From positions 186,001-250,000 of the forward strand of contig NZ_SAYT01000004.1 in the NCBI RefSeq assembly GCF_004296575.1: DNA of 64,000 nucleotides. Direction: 5' to 3'. Of this stretch, positions 1 through 7,806 are shown piece after piece; the first letter of the stretch is position 1, and every line of letters starts with the position of its first letter. The position numbers and the translations under genes were made by a program. The notes under the pieces were generated by a model. The model was not told the origin of the DNA. It did no database searches and saw only the letters and a program-made list of their open reading frames with translations. The stretch comes from Dyella amyloliquefaciens. GTDB taxonomy: Bacteria; Pseudomonadota; Gammaproteobacteria; Xanthomonadales; Rhodanobacteraceae.

Positions 1-370
1 CATTGGGCTTGGGCGGAACCTCGAGCACATTGAGCCAGAACACCGACTCACGGTCGGTTGGTAGCTGCTCGTGGGTAAAGATGATGCGCAGGCTCTGGTC
101 CTTGTGGGCCTCCATGCGGAACAGGGGCGGCGTGATCAGAAACGGCGTATCGACCTTGTCCGGCGTGGAATGGTCGTCGCCACGATCGATCCACGACTCG
201 ACCAGGGCCGGACGGTTGTTGTCATTGGTGAGGCGAACGGTGACTTCACCATCCTTGGCCGGAAAGATGACGCGCGTGCCGATGACCTGCACGCTTGCGT
301 GGGCGAGCGTGGCGAACTGGCACAGCACCAGCAGAGCCGCGACCAGGCCGCAGCGAACACGGATAACCAT
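1..370 (-). CDS. PapD-like periplasmic fimbrial chaperone, N-terminal part (cut by window edge)
   Basis: The first 123 residues of a chaperone-usher pilus chaperone, which caps pilin subunits in the periplasm by donor-strand complementation and hands them to the outer-membrane usher. A signal peptide runs to about residue 25 (ending LAHA). The mature part starts SVQVIGTRVIFPAKDG; Arg at mature position 8 matches the conserved subunit-anchoring Arg8 of PapD. The strand pattern VTVRLTN, the ITPPLFRMEAHKDQSLRI stretch and FWLNVLEVPP are family hallmarks. The ATG complement lies at 368-370. It follows the pilin gene by 94 bp on the same strand, so the two are probably one operon, with the usher expected beyond the left edge. 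Confidence 0.88.
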   Translation of the reverse strand, partial: MVIRVRCGLVAALLVLCQFATLAHASVQVIGTRVIFPAKDGEVTVRLTNDNNRPALVESWIDRGDDHSTPDKVDTPFLITPPLFRMEAHKDQSLRIIFTHEQLPTDRESVFWLNVLEVPPKPN

Positions 371-426
371 CGTTGGGTTGCCTCTCGAATGGGATGAGGC
401 GCCGCGGCCCCTGCCACCGCGTGGCG

Positions 427-447
427 CTGCGGCCATTGCGGCCGCAG
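427..447 (-). promoter_or_regulatory. stem-loop between pilin and chaperone genes
   Basis: A perfect 8-bp inverted repeat CTGCGGCC / GGCCGCAG with a 5-nt loop (ATTGC) sits 18 bp downstream of the pilin stop, before the chaperone gene. There is no T-run, so it is not a clear terminator. In fimbrial operons such hairpins can stabilise the pilin mRNA segment or partly stop transcription, giving excess major subunit; that role is inference here. Confidence 0.5.
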
Positions 448-464
448 ACGCCTGCGCGTCTTAC

Positions 465-1022
465 TTACTGGTAGTTGATGGTGAAGTTGACGGTCGTGTT
501 GACCGAACCGGCGCCCACCGTACCGCTCTTGTAGTACTGCGCGAAGTACTTCAGGGTCGCAGCGTTGCCGGTGATGGTTGCGCCATGCGAGTTCTGCGTG
601 GCCGTCGTCAGGTTGTTCAGCACAATGGCCGAAGCGTCGTCGGCATTGAGCAGCTGGACTTCGACGCCGCCCGCGGGGTTAGTGGCCGCAATATTCTTCA
701 GGTTGCCGTCGGACTGGATGTTGGCGCCATCGAAGAAGCTGACGGCGGTCTTGCTGGCGAGCGAGGGGTCGCAGCTGGCCAGGTTGAGTTGGAACGCGGT
801 GCGGCCGGCTACGTTCGAGGTGCTGAACGCGCTGGTCGACACGGTCGGCAACTGGACGGTGACGGCGCTGCCCACGCCGGCGCTGCCGGTGATGGTGCAG
901 GTGGTGCTGGCCACGGTGCCGCTGACGGTGATGGTGCCGTCGGCGGCCTGGGCCGACTGCGGAGCGAGTGCCACGGCGCCGAACGAAGCGGCGAGCACAG
1001 CAGAGAGGAGAAGCTTCTTCAT
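465..1022 (-). CDS. Fimbrial major subunit (FimA/spore-coat-U-like pilin)
   Basis: A 185-residue exported pilin. The signal peptide MKKLLLSAVLAASFGAVALA ends near residue 26 (SAQA/ADG). Cys42 and Cys84 give the conserved pilin disulfide, and the C-terminus VNTTVNFTINYQ has the alternating pattern of a subunit beta strand with a penultimate aromatic. The ATG at 1022 is chosen because AAAGGAC sits about 7 nt upstream; the in-frame ATG at 1028 would abut that ribosome binding site and the one at 1076 would give a charged N-terminus ahead of the signal peptide. It is followed by the chaperone gene on the same strand. An extended -10 and a CRP-type site lie upstream. Confidence 0.9.
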   Translation of the reverse strand: MKKLLLSAVLAASFGAVALAPQSAQAADGTITVSGTVASTTCTITGSAGVGSAVTVQLPTVSTSAFSTSNVAGRTAFQLNLASCDPSLASKTAVSFFDGANIQSDGNLKNIAATNPAGGVEVQLLNADDASAIVLNNLTTATQNSHGATITGNAATLKYFAQYYKSGTVGAGSVNTTVNFTINYQ

Positions 1023-1150
1023 ACCCATGTCCTTTGAATTTGGATACAGCGGTTTTTGGTGCGCTTTCCGGACCACGGGCTAGCGCCCCCCGATTGCGCT
1101 TTCGCTACTGGCTCGTGCCTCTTCGGGCCGATCTCCGATCGCTTCCCTCC

Positions 1151-1188
1151 GCTATAGCAACCCCCGTGCCAATGTGAACTCGGTCACA
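1151..1188 (-). promoter_or_regulatory. Clp/CRP-type operator with extended -10 promoter for the pilin operon
   Basis: TGTGA-N6-TCACA at 1173-1188 is a perfect match to the CRP consensus, which the xanthomonad homologue Clp also recognises. On the minus strand, TGCTATAGC (hexamer at 1151-1156) is an extended -10 box lying 16 bp from the site. This puts the operator centre roughly 37-41 bp upstream of the predicted start of transcription, close to a class II activator position. The pilin start codon is about 130 bp further on. The sequence match is direct; regulation by Clp is inferred. Confidence 0.65.
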
Positions 1189-1243
1189 AAAATGGCCGTC
1201 TGGCTGGAAAGTGAGACTTATTTGTTAATAAAGGGTGATGTTT

Positions 1244-1266
1244 AAGTGAGCCATAAAGGGTCACTT
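1244..1266. promoter_or_regulatory. imperfect inverted repeat upstream of pilin operon
   Basis: AAGTGAGCC-ATAAA-GGGTCACTT: 9-bp arms with one mismatch. It resembles a widened CRP-like site (GTGA...TCAC) and lies 56 bp beyond the consensus site, in the AT-rich part of the region. A second operator or a nucleoid-protein site is possible. Confidence 0.4.
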
Positions 1267-1286
1267 CCCGCTCCTTGGGAGGGGGC

Positions 1287-1310
1287 AAATGTGCAAATTG
1301 GGTCACATTT
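1287..1310. promoter_or_regulatory. inverted repeat AAATGTG...CACATTT
   Basis: Perfect 7-bp arms AAATGTG (1287-1293) and CACATTT (1304-1310) around a 10-bp centre. It contains TGTG and CACA half-sites like CRP targets but with non-standard spacing. This is the third symmetric element in the pilin upstream region. Confidence 0.4.
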
Positions 1311-1419
1311 TCATAATCGATTGGTGCCGAAAGTCCTCAAGCTTGTTCGGTGCCTGCCGATAACCCCTGCCCCGTGTAAAGGTTGCTTGACACGATCGAG
1401 TGGCTGGGCGTAGCCTCAG

Positions 1420-1437
1420 TGTCAAGTCAACTTGACA
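1420..1437. promoter_or_regulatory. perfect operator-like palindrome before membrane-protein/HTH operon
   Basis: TGTCAAGT-CA-ACTTGACA, 8-bp perfect arms with a 2-bp centre, ends 45 bp before the ATG at 1483. The right arm contains TTGACA, a consensus -35 box, so a bound repressor would block the promoter. The second gene of the operon encodes a small HTH protein, which suggests autoregulation. Confidence 0.6.
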
Positions 1438-1482
1438 TGTGTCGCGACGGGCCCAAGGTCCGCTGCGGAGGGGGATGAGGGC

Positions 1483-2091
1483 ATGGGAAGTGTGGACACC
1501 GGGCGCTGGGCGCCCATGCATACCTGGCCGGCGTGGGGACGCTGGCTGATCCTCGCGGCTACCTGTGCGCTGCTGGCCAGTGGCTTCTGGCTGATCGTGC
1601 TCGGCGGGCTGTGGCGGGTGCTGGGGCTGGTGGCGCTCGCCATGGGTATCCCGCTGTCCATTCATGCCGGACGCGCCATGCACCGGGAGCGCAGCCGTAC
1701 GGTCGATCGCCGCTATGCCCGCGAATTCATGCCGGCGATGCTTATCTATATGTTGGCCATGCTCTATGTGTGGCCGCTGCAGAAGACCATGGAGCCCGGC
1801 GTGCTGAAGGTGGCGGCGGCACTGCTGCCGGTGCTGCCGATCGCCTGGCTGATCATCGCCTCGATCCGCTATGTACTGGGCCACGACGAACTGGAACGCC
1901 GCCAGCATCTCGAGGCGCTCGCCATCGGCGTCGCCATCGTGAGCGTGGCCAGCATGGTGTTCGGTTTCCTGGCGGCAGCAAAGCTCATCGTCGTGGACGC
2001 CTCGCTGGCGTTGCTGCTGGTCTATCCGGCCCTGAGCATCGCTTACGGCGTGACCCATTGCGTGCTGGTCTGCCGTAACCGGGCCGAATGA
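1483..2091 (+). CDS. Six-helix membrane protein paired with an HTH regulator
   Basis: A 202-residue integral membrane protein of unknown function. About six hydrophobic segments are seen (two between residues 18 and 55, then near 76-94, 105-130, 146-168 and 172-195). The hydrophilic link before the fifth helix reads DELERRQHLEAL, a motif I associate with small inner-membrane proteins encoded next to a Cro/CI-type regulator in xanthomonads and other proteobacteria. The ATG at 1483 is preferred over the TTG at 1432 because GGAGGGGG lies 8-10 nt upstream and because the TTG overlaps the operator palindrome. The stop overlaps the HTH gene start (ATGA). No reaction can be assigned. Confidence 0.75.
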   Translation: MGSVDTGRWAPMHTWPAWGRWLILAATCALLASGFWLIVLGGLWRVLGLVALAMGIPLSIHAGRAMHRERSRTVDRRYAREFMPAMLIYMLAMLYVWPLQKTMEPGVLKVAAALLPVLPIAWLIIASIRYVLGHDELERRQHLEALAIGVAIVSVASMVFGFLAAAKLIVVDASLALLLVYPALSIAYGVTHCVLVCRNRAE

Positions 2092-2282
2092 ACAACCGCG
2101 TCCGCGAGCTTCGCAACGACCGCAGCTGGTCGCAGGCCGATCTGGCCGAGCGGCTCGATGTGTCGCGGCAGACCGTGAATGCCATCGAGACCGGCAAGTA
2201 CGATCCGAGCCTGCCGCTGGCTTTCAAGATCGCGCGGCTGTTCGGTCTTTCCATCGAATCGATCTTCGAGCCCGGGCCGTGA
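2088..2282 (+). CDS. Small Cro/CI-family HTH regulator (XRE, YozG-like)
   Basis: A 64-residue protein that is almost entirely one HTH_3 domain: VRELRNDRSWSQADLAERL, then the recognition helix SRQTVNAIETGKYDPSL, then LAFKIARLFGLSIESIF. Proteins of this length and pattern usually dimerise on short palindromes and regulate their own operon together with a linked membrane protein. It is translationally coupled (ATGA overlap) to the preceding membrane-protein gene. The 18-bp palindrome at 1420-1437 is the obvious candidate operator. Confidence 0.88.
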   Translation: MNNRVRELRNDRSWSQADLAERLDVSRQTVNAIETGKYDPSLPLAFKIARLFGLSIESIFEPGP

Positions 2283-2335
2283 GCGGCGATGGGCGCGAGT
2301 ACGTGCAACCCAAATGGATGAAGGGGTAGGCAGAT

Positions 2336-3913
2336 ATGGCAATCAATGGGCGAACTGCCCTGCGTATAGGCATCGTGGCCGTGGGTCTCGCCACGCTGGG
2401 ATGGAGTCACTTCCACGCACGGACGGCGGCATCGCCGGAGGTGGAGGAAACCGCAGCCACGGTTCCCGCGGCACCGGTCAGGCCGGTCAAGCCGCAGACC
2501 TGGCAGCTGGGCTCGCTTACGCTGACGCCGTGCGAGCTGGGCCAGCCCAACAGTGGGCTCTCCACCGCCGCGTGGTGCGCGCCGTTCGAGGTGCCCGAGA
2601 ACCGCGACGACCCGCATAGCCGCAAGATCAAGCTCAAGCTGGCGGTGATCCGCAGCAGCGCGCAGGTGGCCAGCAAGGACATGCTGGTGATGCTCGCCGG
2701 TGGCCCCGGCCAGGCGGCCACTGAGTCGTGGCCTGGCGTAGCCACTGCGCTGCAGCCGCTTACCGCGCATCGTCATGTGCTGTTGCTCGATCAGCGCGGC
2801 ACCGGCGGATCCAACCCGCTCACCTGCAAGGAAGAGAGCGCAGGTACGGAAGGCGGCGCCGACGACCTCGACGCGCATCCCGAAAAGGAACGCGAGGACA
2901 TCCAGCGCTGCCTCAAGGTGCTCGCCAGCAAGGCCGACCCGCGCTACTACACCACCACCGTCGCCGCGCAGGACCTGGAAGACGTGCGCCAGGCGCTCGG
3001 CGCCCCCTCCTTCGACCTCGTCGGCGTGTCCTACGGCACGCGCATGGCGCAGCAGTACGCCATGCGCTACCCGCAGGCAGTGCGCAGTCTGGTGCTCGAT
3101 GGCGTCGTGCCGAACGAGCTGGTGCTGGGCGAAGACTTCGCGCAGAACCTCGACGCCGCGCTGAAAGCGCAGTTCGCACGCTGCGAAACGAATGATGCTT
3201 GCCGAAAGCGCTTCAACGATCCGTACCAGACGCTGTACCAGCTGCGCGATGCACTGCGTGCCAATCCGCACACGGTGAGCTTCCGCGATCCGCAGAACTA
3301 CCAGACGGTGCAGCGCGTGCTGAACGAGGCGTCGCTGGCCAGCGTGGTGCGCATGTTCGCCTATACCCCGCTCACGGCGGCATTGCTGCCGCTATCCATC
3401 GACGCGGCGGCGCATGGCGACGTGGGTCCGCTGCTGGGCCAGGCCAAGCTGCTGTCGGGTGATCTGTCGGACACCATGAACGGCGGCATGCAGCTGTCGG
3501 TGATCTGCAGCGAAGATGCCGACCTGCTGACGCCGCGTCCGCAGGACGCGCACACCATCCTCGGTACGCGCATGATCGACACGCTGCAGAACGTCTGCTC
3601 GGTGTGGCCCAAGGGCACGCGTCCCGACGACTTCCACCAGCCGCTGAAGACCGACAAGCCGGTGCTGCTGCTATCGGGTGAATTCGATCCGGTGACGCCG
3701 CCACGCTACGGTGAGCAGGTGGCGAAGAACCTTCCGCAGTCGCGTCATGTCGTGCTCGCCGGCCAGGGGCACAACGTGATGAACGCCGGTTGCGCGCCAC
3801 AGGTCATCAAGCACTTCATCGAGGACCAGAACCCCAAGGCGCTGGACGTGAAGTGCCTCGATCGCCTGCGTGCCACGCCGATGTTCATCGACTTCAACGG
3901 AGCCACGCCATGA
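2336..3913 (+). CDS. Alpha/beta hydrolase with TAP-like C-terminal domain (exported aminopeptidase type)
   Basis: A 525-residue serine hydrolase of the proline iminopeptidase / tripeptidyl-aminopeptidase (SlpD/E-like) family. An N-terminal hydrophobic segment (residues 9-23) directs it to the membrane or periplasm. The oxyanion motif GGPGQ follows near residue 122. The nucleophile elbow GVSYGT has Ser232; SGEFDPVTPP supplies Asp451 and GQGHN supplies His479, so the triad is complete. The lid between the core halves carries paired cysteines. The ATG at 2336 follows AAGGGGTAGG. The stop overlaps the ABC ATPase start (ATGA), so hydrolase and exporter are probably made together; a shared peptide substrate is inference. 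Confidence 0.85.
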   Translation: MAINGRTALRIGIVAVGLATLGWSHFHARTAASPEVEETAATVPAAPVRPVKPQTWQLGSLTLTPCELGQPNSGLSTAAWCAPFEVPENRDDPHSRKIKLKLAVIRSSAQVASKDMLVMLAGGPGQAATESWPGVATALQPLTAHRHVLLLDQRGTGGSNPLTCKEESAGTEGGADDLDAHPEKEREDIQRCLKVLASKADPRYYTTTVAAQDLEDVRQALGAPSFDLVGVSYGTRMAQQYAMRYPQAVRSLVLDGVVPNELVLGEDFAQNLDAALKAQFARCETNDACRKRFNDPYQTLYQLRDALRANPHTVSFRDPQNYQTVQRVLNEASLASVVRMFAYTPLTAALLPLSIDAAAHGDVGPLLGQAKLLSGDLSDTMNGGMQLSVICSEDADLLTPRPQDAHTILGTRMIDTLQNVCSVWPKGTRPDDFHQPLKTDKPVLLLSGEFDPVTPPRYGEQVAKNLPQSRHVVLAGQGHNVMNAGCAPQVIKHFIEDQNPKALDVKCLDRLRATPMFIDFNGATP

Positions 3914-4644
3914 TCGAAGTAAAGGATTTGCACAAGGCGTTCGGCACGGTGAAGGCCGTGGACGGCGTGAGCTTCAAGGCGCGCGACGGCGAGATCACCG
4001 GTCTGCTTGGCCCGAACGGCGCCGGCAAGACCACCACGCTGCGCATGCTGTACACGCTGATGAAGCCCGATCGCGGCCAGGTGCTGGTGGATGGCATCGA
4101 CGCCGCGCAGGACGCGCTGGCCGTGCGCCGCCAGCTGGGCGTGCTACCCGACGCGCGTGGCCTTTACAAGCGCCTCACCGCACGCGAGAACATCGACTAC
4201 TTCGCGCGTTTGCACGGGCTGCCGGAGGATCTGCTGGCCATGCGTCGCGAGGCCTTGGTGCAGGCGCTGGAGATGGAAGACATCGGCGATCGCCGTACGG
4301 AAGGCTTTTCGCAAGGCCAGCGCGTGAAGACAGCGATTGCGCGCGCGCTGATCCACGATCCGCGCAATGTGATCCTTGACGAACCCACCAACGGCCTCGA
4401 CGTGATGGCCACGCGTGCGCTGCGCCAGTTCATGTTGCGGCTGAAGGCGGAGGGCCGCTGCGTGCTGTTCTCCAGCCACATCATGCAGGAGGTGGCTGCC
4501 TTGTGCGATCGCATCGTGGTGATCGCCAACGGCCGCGTAGTGGCGGACGAATCGCCCGAAGCACTGCGCGAGCAGACCGGGGAGGCGAATCTGGAAGACG
4601 CCTTCGTGAAGATCATCGGCAGCGAAGAGGGACTCGCCGCATGA
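3910..4644 (+). CDS. natA: ABC transporter ATPase, NatA-like
   Basis: A 244-residue ABC ATPase. It has Walker A GPNGAGKTTT near residue 37, the signature-region variant FSQGQRVKTAIARAL, Walker B NVILDEPTNGLD, and the switch histidine in LFSSHIMQEV. The start MIEVKDLHKAFGTVKAVDGV fits NatA/CcmA-type exporters of sodium or drugs. The ATG overlaps the hydrolase stop, and its own stop overlaps the permease start (ATGAACATG at 4641). It powers the following permease; the substrate is unknown. Confidence 0.88.
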   Translation: MIEVKDLHKAFGTVKAVDGVSFKARDGEITGLLGPNGAGKTTTLRMLYTLMKPDRGQVLVDGIDAAQDALAVRRQLGVLPDARGLYKRLTARENIDYFARLHGLPEDLLAMRREALVQALEMEDIGDRRTEGFSQGQRVKTAIARALIHDPRNVILDEPTNGLDVMATRALRQFMLRLKAEGRCVLFSSHIMQEVAALCDRIVVIANGRVVADESPEALREQTGEANLEDAFVKIIGSEEGLAA

Positions 4645-5849
4645 ACATGAATACCCGAGCGTCGCTGGGTCGCACCCGCGCCTTCCTCACCGTTTTTCTC
4701 AAGGAAGTGAAGGAAAACCTGCGCGATCGCCGCACACTCACCAGCGCCTTTCTCACCGGCCCGCTGCTTGGTCCGCTGATCCTGGTGATGCTGCTCAACA
4801 TCACGCTCAATCGCGAATTCGACAAGGCGGAGAAGCCGCTGCCGGTTCCCGTGATCGGTGCCGAGTACGCCCCCAATCTGATCGCCGCGCTGAAAGTCGA
4901 CGGCATCGTGCCGAAGCCGCCCATCGCCAATCCGGAAGTGGCCGTGCGCAAACAGGACGCTGACGTGGTGCTGCGCATCTCGCCGGATTACGGCAACGCG
5001 TGGCGCAAGGGTGAGCCGGTGCAGGTGGAGTTGATCTACGACTCCTCGCAGCGCGATGCGAACACGGCGGTAGCACGCGTGAGCCAGCTGGTGGAGACCT
5101 ATGCGCGCCAGCAGGGCGCAATGCGACTGGTCGCTCGTGGTCTTTCGCCCGGCACGGCCTGGCCGGTGATCGCCGCCAAACGCGACCAGGCCACGGCGCA
5201 GGCGCGCGCGGCGCTGATGTTCTCTATCCTGCCGTACTTCTTCGTGCTCACCGTGTTCATGGGTGGCATGTACCTGGCGATTGACCTCACCGCCGGCGAG
5301 CGCGAGCGTCAGTCGCTGGAGCCGCTGTTCGCCAACCCGGTGCCGCGCTGGAAGATCCTGGCCGGCAAATTGGCGGCGATCTGCGTGTTCTCGGCGGCGA
5401 GCCTGCTCATCTCGCTCACGGCTTTCGCTGTGGTGGGACGCTTCCTGCCGACCGAGAAGCTCGGCATGGAGCTGGACCTGGGCCTGAACTTCGCGAGCCG
5501 CGTGCTGCTGCTGATGTTGCCGCTGATCGTGTTGCTGGCCGCATTGCAGTCGCTGGTGGCGGCGTTCGCCAAGAGCTATCGCGAGGCGCAGACCTACGTG
5601 TCGCTGCTGATGTTCGTGCCGGTGATCCCGAGCATCCTGCTCTCCACCATGCCGATCAAGGCGCAGGCCTGGATGTACGCCGTGCCGCTGCTCGGCCAGC
5701 ACCTGGGCATCATGCAGCTGCTTCGCGGTGATGGCGTGGAGCCGCAACAACTGGGCCTGTGCCTGCTGGGCAGCCTGGTTGCCGCGGCGCTGGGCGTGCT
5801 GGTGACGGCGCGGCTGTATCAGTCGGAACGCCTGGCGATTTCCGGGTGA
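4641..5849 (+). CDS. natB: ABC-2 type permease, NatB-like
   Basis: A 402-residue membrane partner of the NatA-like ATPase. It starts with a cytoplasmic helix and one membrane span (TGPLLGPLILVMLLNITL), followed by a large periplasmic domain of about 130 residues. Five further spans begin at ILPYFFVLTVFMGGMYLAID. The conserved loop TAGERERQSLEPLFANPVPR is typical of NatB/ABC-2 exporters. The start overlaps the ATPase stop by 4 nt. The three-gene unit hydrolase-natA-natB ends at a REP pair that begins 11 bp after the stop. Confidence 0.85.
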   Translation: MNMNTRASLGRTRAFLTVFLKEVKENLRDRRTLTSAFLTGPLLGPLILVMLLNITLNREFDKAEKPLPVPVIGAEYAPNLIAALKVDGIVPKPPIANPEVAVRKQDADVVLRISPDYGNAWRKGEPVQVELIYDSSQRDANTAVARVSQLVETYARQQGAMRLVARGLSPGTAWPVIAAKRDQATAQARAALMFSILPYFFVLTVFMGGMYLAIDLTAGERERQSLEPLFANPVPRWKILAGKLAAICVFSAASLLISLTAFAVVGRFLPTEKLGMELDLGLNFASRVLLLMLPLIVLLAALQSLVAAFAKSYREAQTYVSLLMFVPVIPSILLSTMPIKAQAWMYAVPLLGQHLGIMQLLRGDGVEPQQLGLCLLGSLVAAALGVLVTARLYQSERLAISG

Positions 5850-5860
5850 CGCTTGGCTTC

Positions 5861-5990
5861 CTCTCCCCTCCGGGGAGAGGACTGAGGTGAGGGGCGGGTG
5901 CTCGCGAAAGAGCACCATAAAAGCCGGCTCGGATCCACGTCACCGCAAGATCGCCCCCTCACCCCAACCCTCTCCCCGGCGGGGAGAGGG
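5861..5990. repeat. REP family 2 inverted pair
   Basis: Two inverted copies of a palindrome (CTCTCCCC, short loop, GGGGAGAG) followed by a TGAGGTGAGGGG-type tail: 5861-5894 and, inverted, 5955-5990. Unit starts are 94 bp apart. It lies between natB and the peptidase gene. The same element occurs at 53834-53988, singly at 16911-16946 and inside uvrD. Confidence 0.85.
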
Positions 5991-6037
5991 AGCACCCCCG
6001 CGGTACCATGGCGTTTTCTCCCTCCGGGATACTCGCC

Positions 6038-7738
6038 ATGCGCCGCCACCTGCTCGCCCTGGGCCTCGTCGCCACCCTCGCCGGTTGCAGCTCGCACGAC
6101 AACGCCAGCACGGCCCAGGCACCCGCACCGGCGCCGGCCGCCACCGTGCCGGCGGTGCCGCCGCCGTCCACCGATGCCGACAACGCCGCGCAGCGCATGG
6201 CCAACTACGCCACGGTGAAGCTCACGGCCGATCTTTCCGGCTTCGACGACAAGCAGAAGCAGATGATCGCGCTGCTGGTGCAGGCGGCCGACGTCACCAA
6301 CGACATCTATTGGAAGCAGTCGTGGGGCGACAAGGCGGCGCTGATGGCGCGCATTCCCGACGACGTCACCCGTCGTTTCGCCGAGATCAACTACGGTCCG
6401 TGGGACCGCCTCGACAACGACCAGCCGTTCGTCGCCGGTGTGGGCGCGCGTCCGCCGGGTGCCCAGTTCTACCCGGCTGACATGAGCAAGGAAGAGTTCG
6501 ACAAGGCCGACCTCAAGGACAAGACCGGGCTCTACACGCTGCTGCGCCGCGATGCGCAGGGCAAGCTGGTCACCGTGCCGTATCACGAGGCGTACAAGGC
6601 CGACCTCGATCGCGCTGCCGGTCTGCTGCGGCAGGCCGCCGATCTTTCGTCCGACAAAGATTTCGCCGGCTACTTAAAGAAGCGCGCGGACGCGCTGCAG
6701 AGCGATGACTATCGCCCCAGCGACTTCGCCTGGATGTCGATGAAGAACAATCCCGTCGACATCGTGATCGGCCCGATCGAAACCTATGAAGACCAGCTCT
6801 ACGGCTACAAGGCCAGCTACGAAAGCTACGTGCTGGTGAAGGACCAGGCGTGGAGCGCCAAGCTCGCTCGCTTCGCCAAGTACCTGCCCGAGCTGCAGCG
6901 CGAGTTGCCGGTAGACGACAAGTACAAGGCCGAGAAGCCGGGTTCCGACGCCGACCTCAACGCTTATTTCGCGGTGTACTACGCGGGCGATGCCAACGTC
7001 GGCGCCAAGACCATCGCGATCAACCTGCCCAATGATGAGGAAGTGCAGCTGAAGAAGGGCACGCGCCGCCTGCAGCTGGAAAACGTGATGCAGGCAAAGT
7101 TCGACAAGATCATGCTGCCGATCGCCAAGGCGCTGATCGCGGATGACCAGCAGTCGCACCTCACCTTTGATGCATTCTTCGAGAACACCATGTTCCACGA
7201 AGTGGCGCATGGCCTGGGCATCAAGCAGACGCTCACCGACAAGGGCCTGGTGCGCACCGCGCTGAAGGACCAGGCCTCCAGCTTCGAAGAAGGCAAGGCC
7301 GACATCCTCGGCCTCTACATGGTCACCAAGCTGGCCGACAAGGGCGAGCTGGACAAGGCCAAGTTGATGGACAACTACGTCACCTTCCTTGCCGGCATCC
7401 TGCGCTCGGTCCGTTTCGGCGCCAGCGACGCGCACGCCAAGGCCAACATGGTGCGCTTCAACTTCTTCCAGCAGCAGGGCGCCTTCACCCGCGACGCGAC
7501 TACGGGTCGCTACCGCGTGGACTTCGACAAGATGACCGCGGCAATGAACGCGCTGTCGGCCAAGCTGCTCACCATCCAGGGTGACGGCGACTACGATGCC
7601 GCGAAGAAGCTCACCGACACCATGGGCAGTGTGGACGCCACGCTGGCGGGCGACCTGAAGCGCCTGGACCAGGCGAAGATTCCGGTGGATGTGACGTTTG
7701 ATCAGGGGTTGGACGTACTGGGTCTGGCTAAGCCCTGA
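6038..7738 (+). CDS. M49-like (dipeptidyl-peptidase III-related) zinc metallopeptidase lipoprotein
   Basis: A 566-residue lipoprotein. The signal MRRHLLALGLVATLAGCSS carries a lipobox (LAGC), so Cys16 is lipidated. An Ala/Pro-rich linker follows. The zinc site is HEVAHGLG, with the second motif EEGKADILGLYMV about 40 residues later, the pattern of bacterial Zn hydrolases related to dipeptidyl-peptidase III; classic M49 enzymes have HELLGH with an extra residue. The ATG at 6038 is chosen over the one at 6008 because it begins the lipoprotein signal. It probably trims peptides in the periplasm; the exact substrate is not evident. Confidence 0.75.
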   Translation: MRRHLLALGLVATLAGCSSHDNASTAQAPAPAPAATVPAVPPPSTDADNAAQRMANYATVKLTADLSGFDDKQKQMIALLVQAADVTNDIYWKQSWGDKAALMARIPDDVTRRFAEINYGPWDRLDNDQPFVAGVGARPPGAQFYPADMSKEEFDKADLKDKTGLYTLLRRDAQGKLVTVPYHEAYKADLDRAAGLLRQAADLSSDKDFAGYLKKRADALQSDDYRPSDFAWMSMKNNPVDIVIGPIETYEDQLYGYKASYESYVLVKDQAWSAKLARFAKYLPELQRELPVDDKYKAEKPGSDADLNAYFAVYYAGDANVGAKTIAINLPNDEEVQLKKGTRRLQLENVMQAKFDKIMLPIAKALIADDQQSHLTFDAFFENTMFHEVAHGLGIKQTLTDKGLVRTALKDQASSFEEGKADILGLYMVTKLADKGELDKAKLMDNYVTFLAGILRSVRFGASDAHAKANMVRFNFFQQQGAFTRDATTGRYRVDFDKMTAAMNALSAKLLTIQGDGDYDAAKKLTDTMGSVDATLAGDLKRLDQAKIPVDVTFDQGLDVLGLAKP

Positions 7739-7756
7739 GCTGCCTCAACCACCTCT

Positions 7757-7780
7757 GTGGGAGCGCACCCTGTGCGCGAC
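7757..7780 (+). repeat. REP family 1, single unit left of the RAYT gene
   Basis: A GTGG tetranucleotide followed by GA and the stem GCGCAC-CCT-GTGCGC. The conserved part continues into TGCGGAGCG. It is the left flank of the RAYT gene. Confidence 0.85.
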
Positions 7781-7806
7781 TGCGGAGCGTCAGGTTGTCG
7801 AGACCA

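Larger units (their letters stand above)
1023..1482. other. 460-bp non-coding region between divergent pilin and membrane-protein genes
   Basis: No convincing gene is seen here. The stretch is unusually AT-rich around 1190-1320 for this chromosome and holds three inverted repeats and a separate perfect palindrome, annotated individually. It serves the divergent pilin gene (leftward) and the membrane-protein/HTH pair (rightward). Confidence 0.7.

Noticed and set aside
5887-6480. Open frame beginning in the REP pair before the peptidase gene
   Set aside because: It is an out-of-frame Arg/Pro-rich shadow of the M49-like peptidase.
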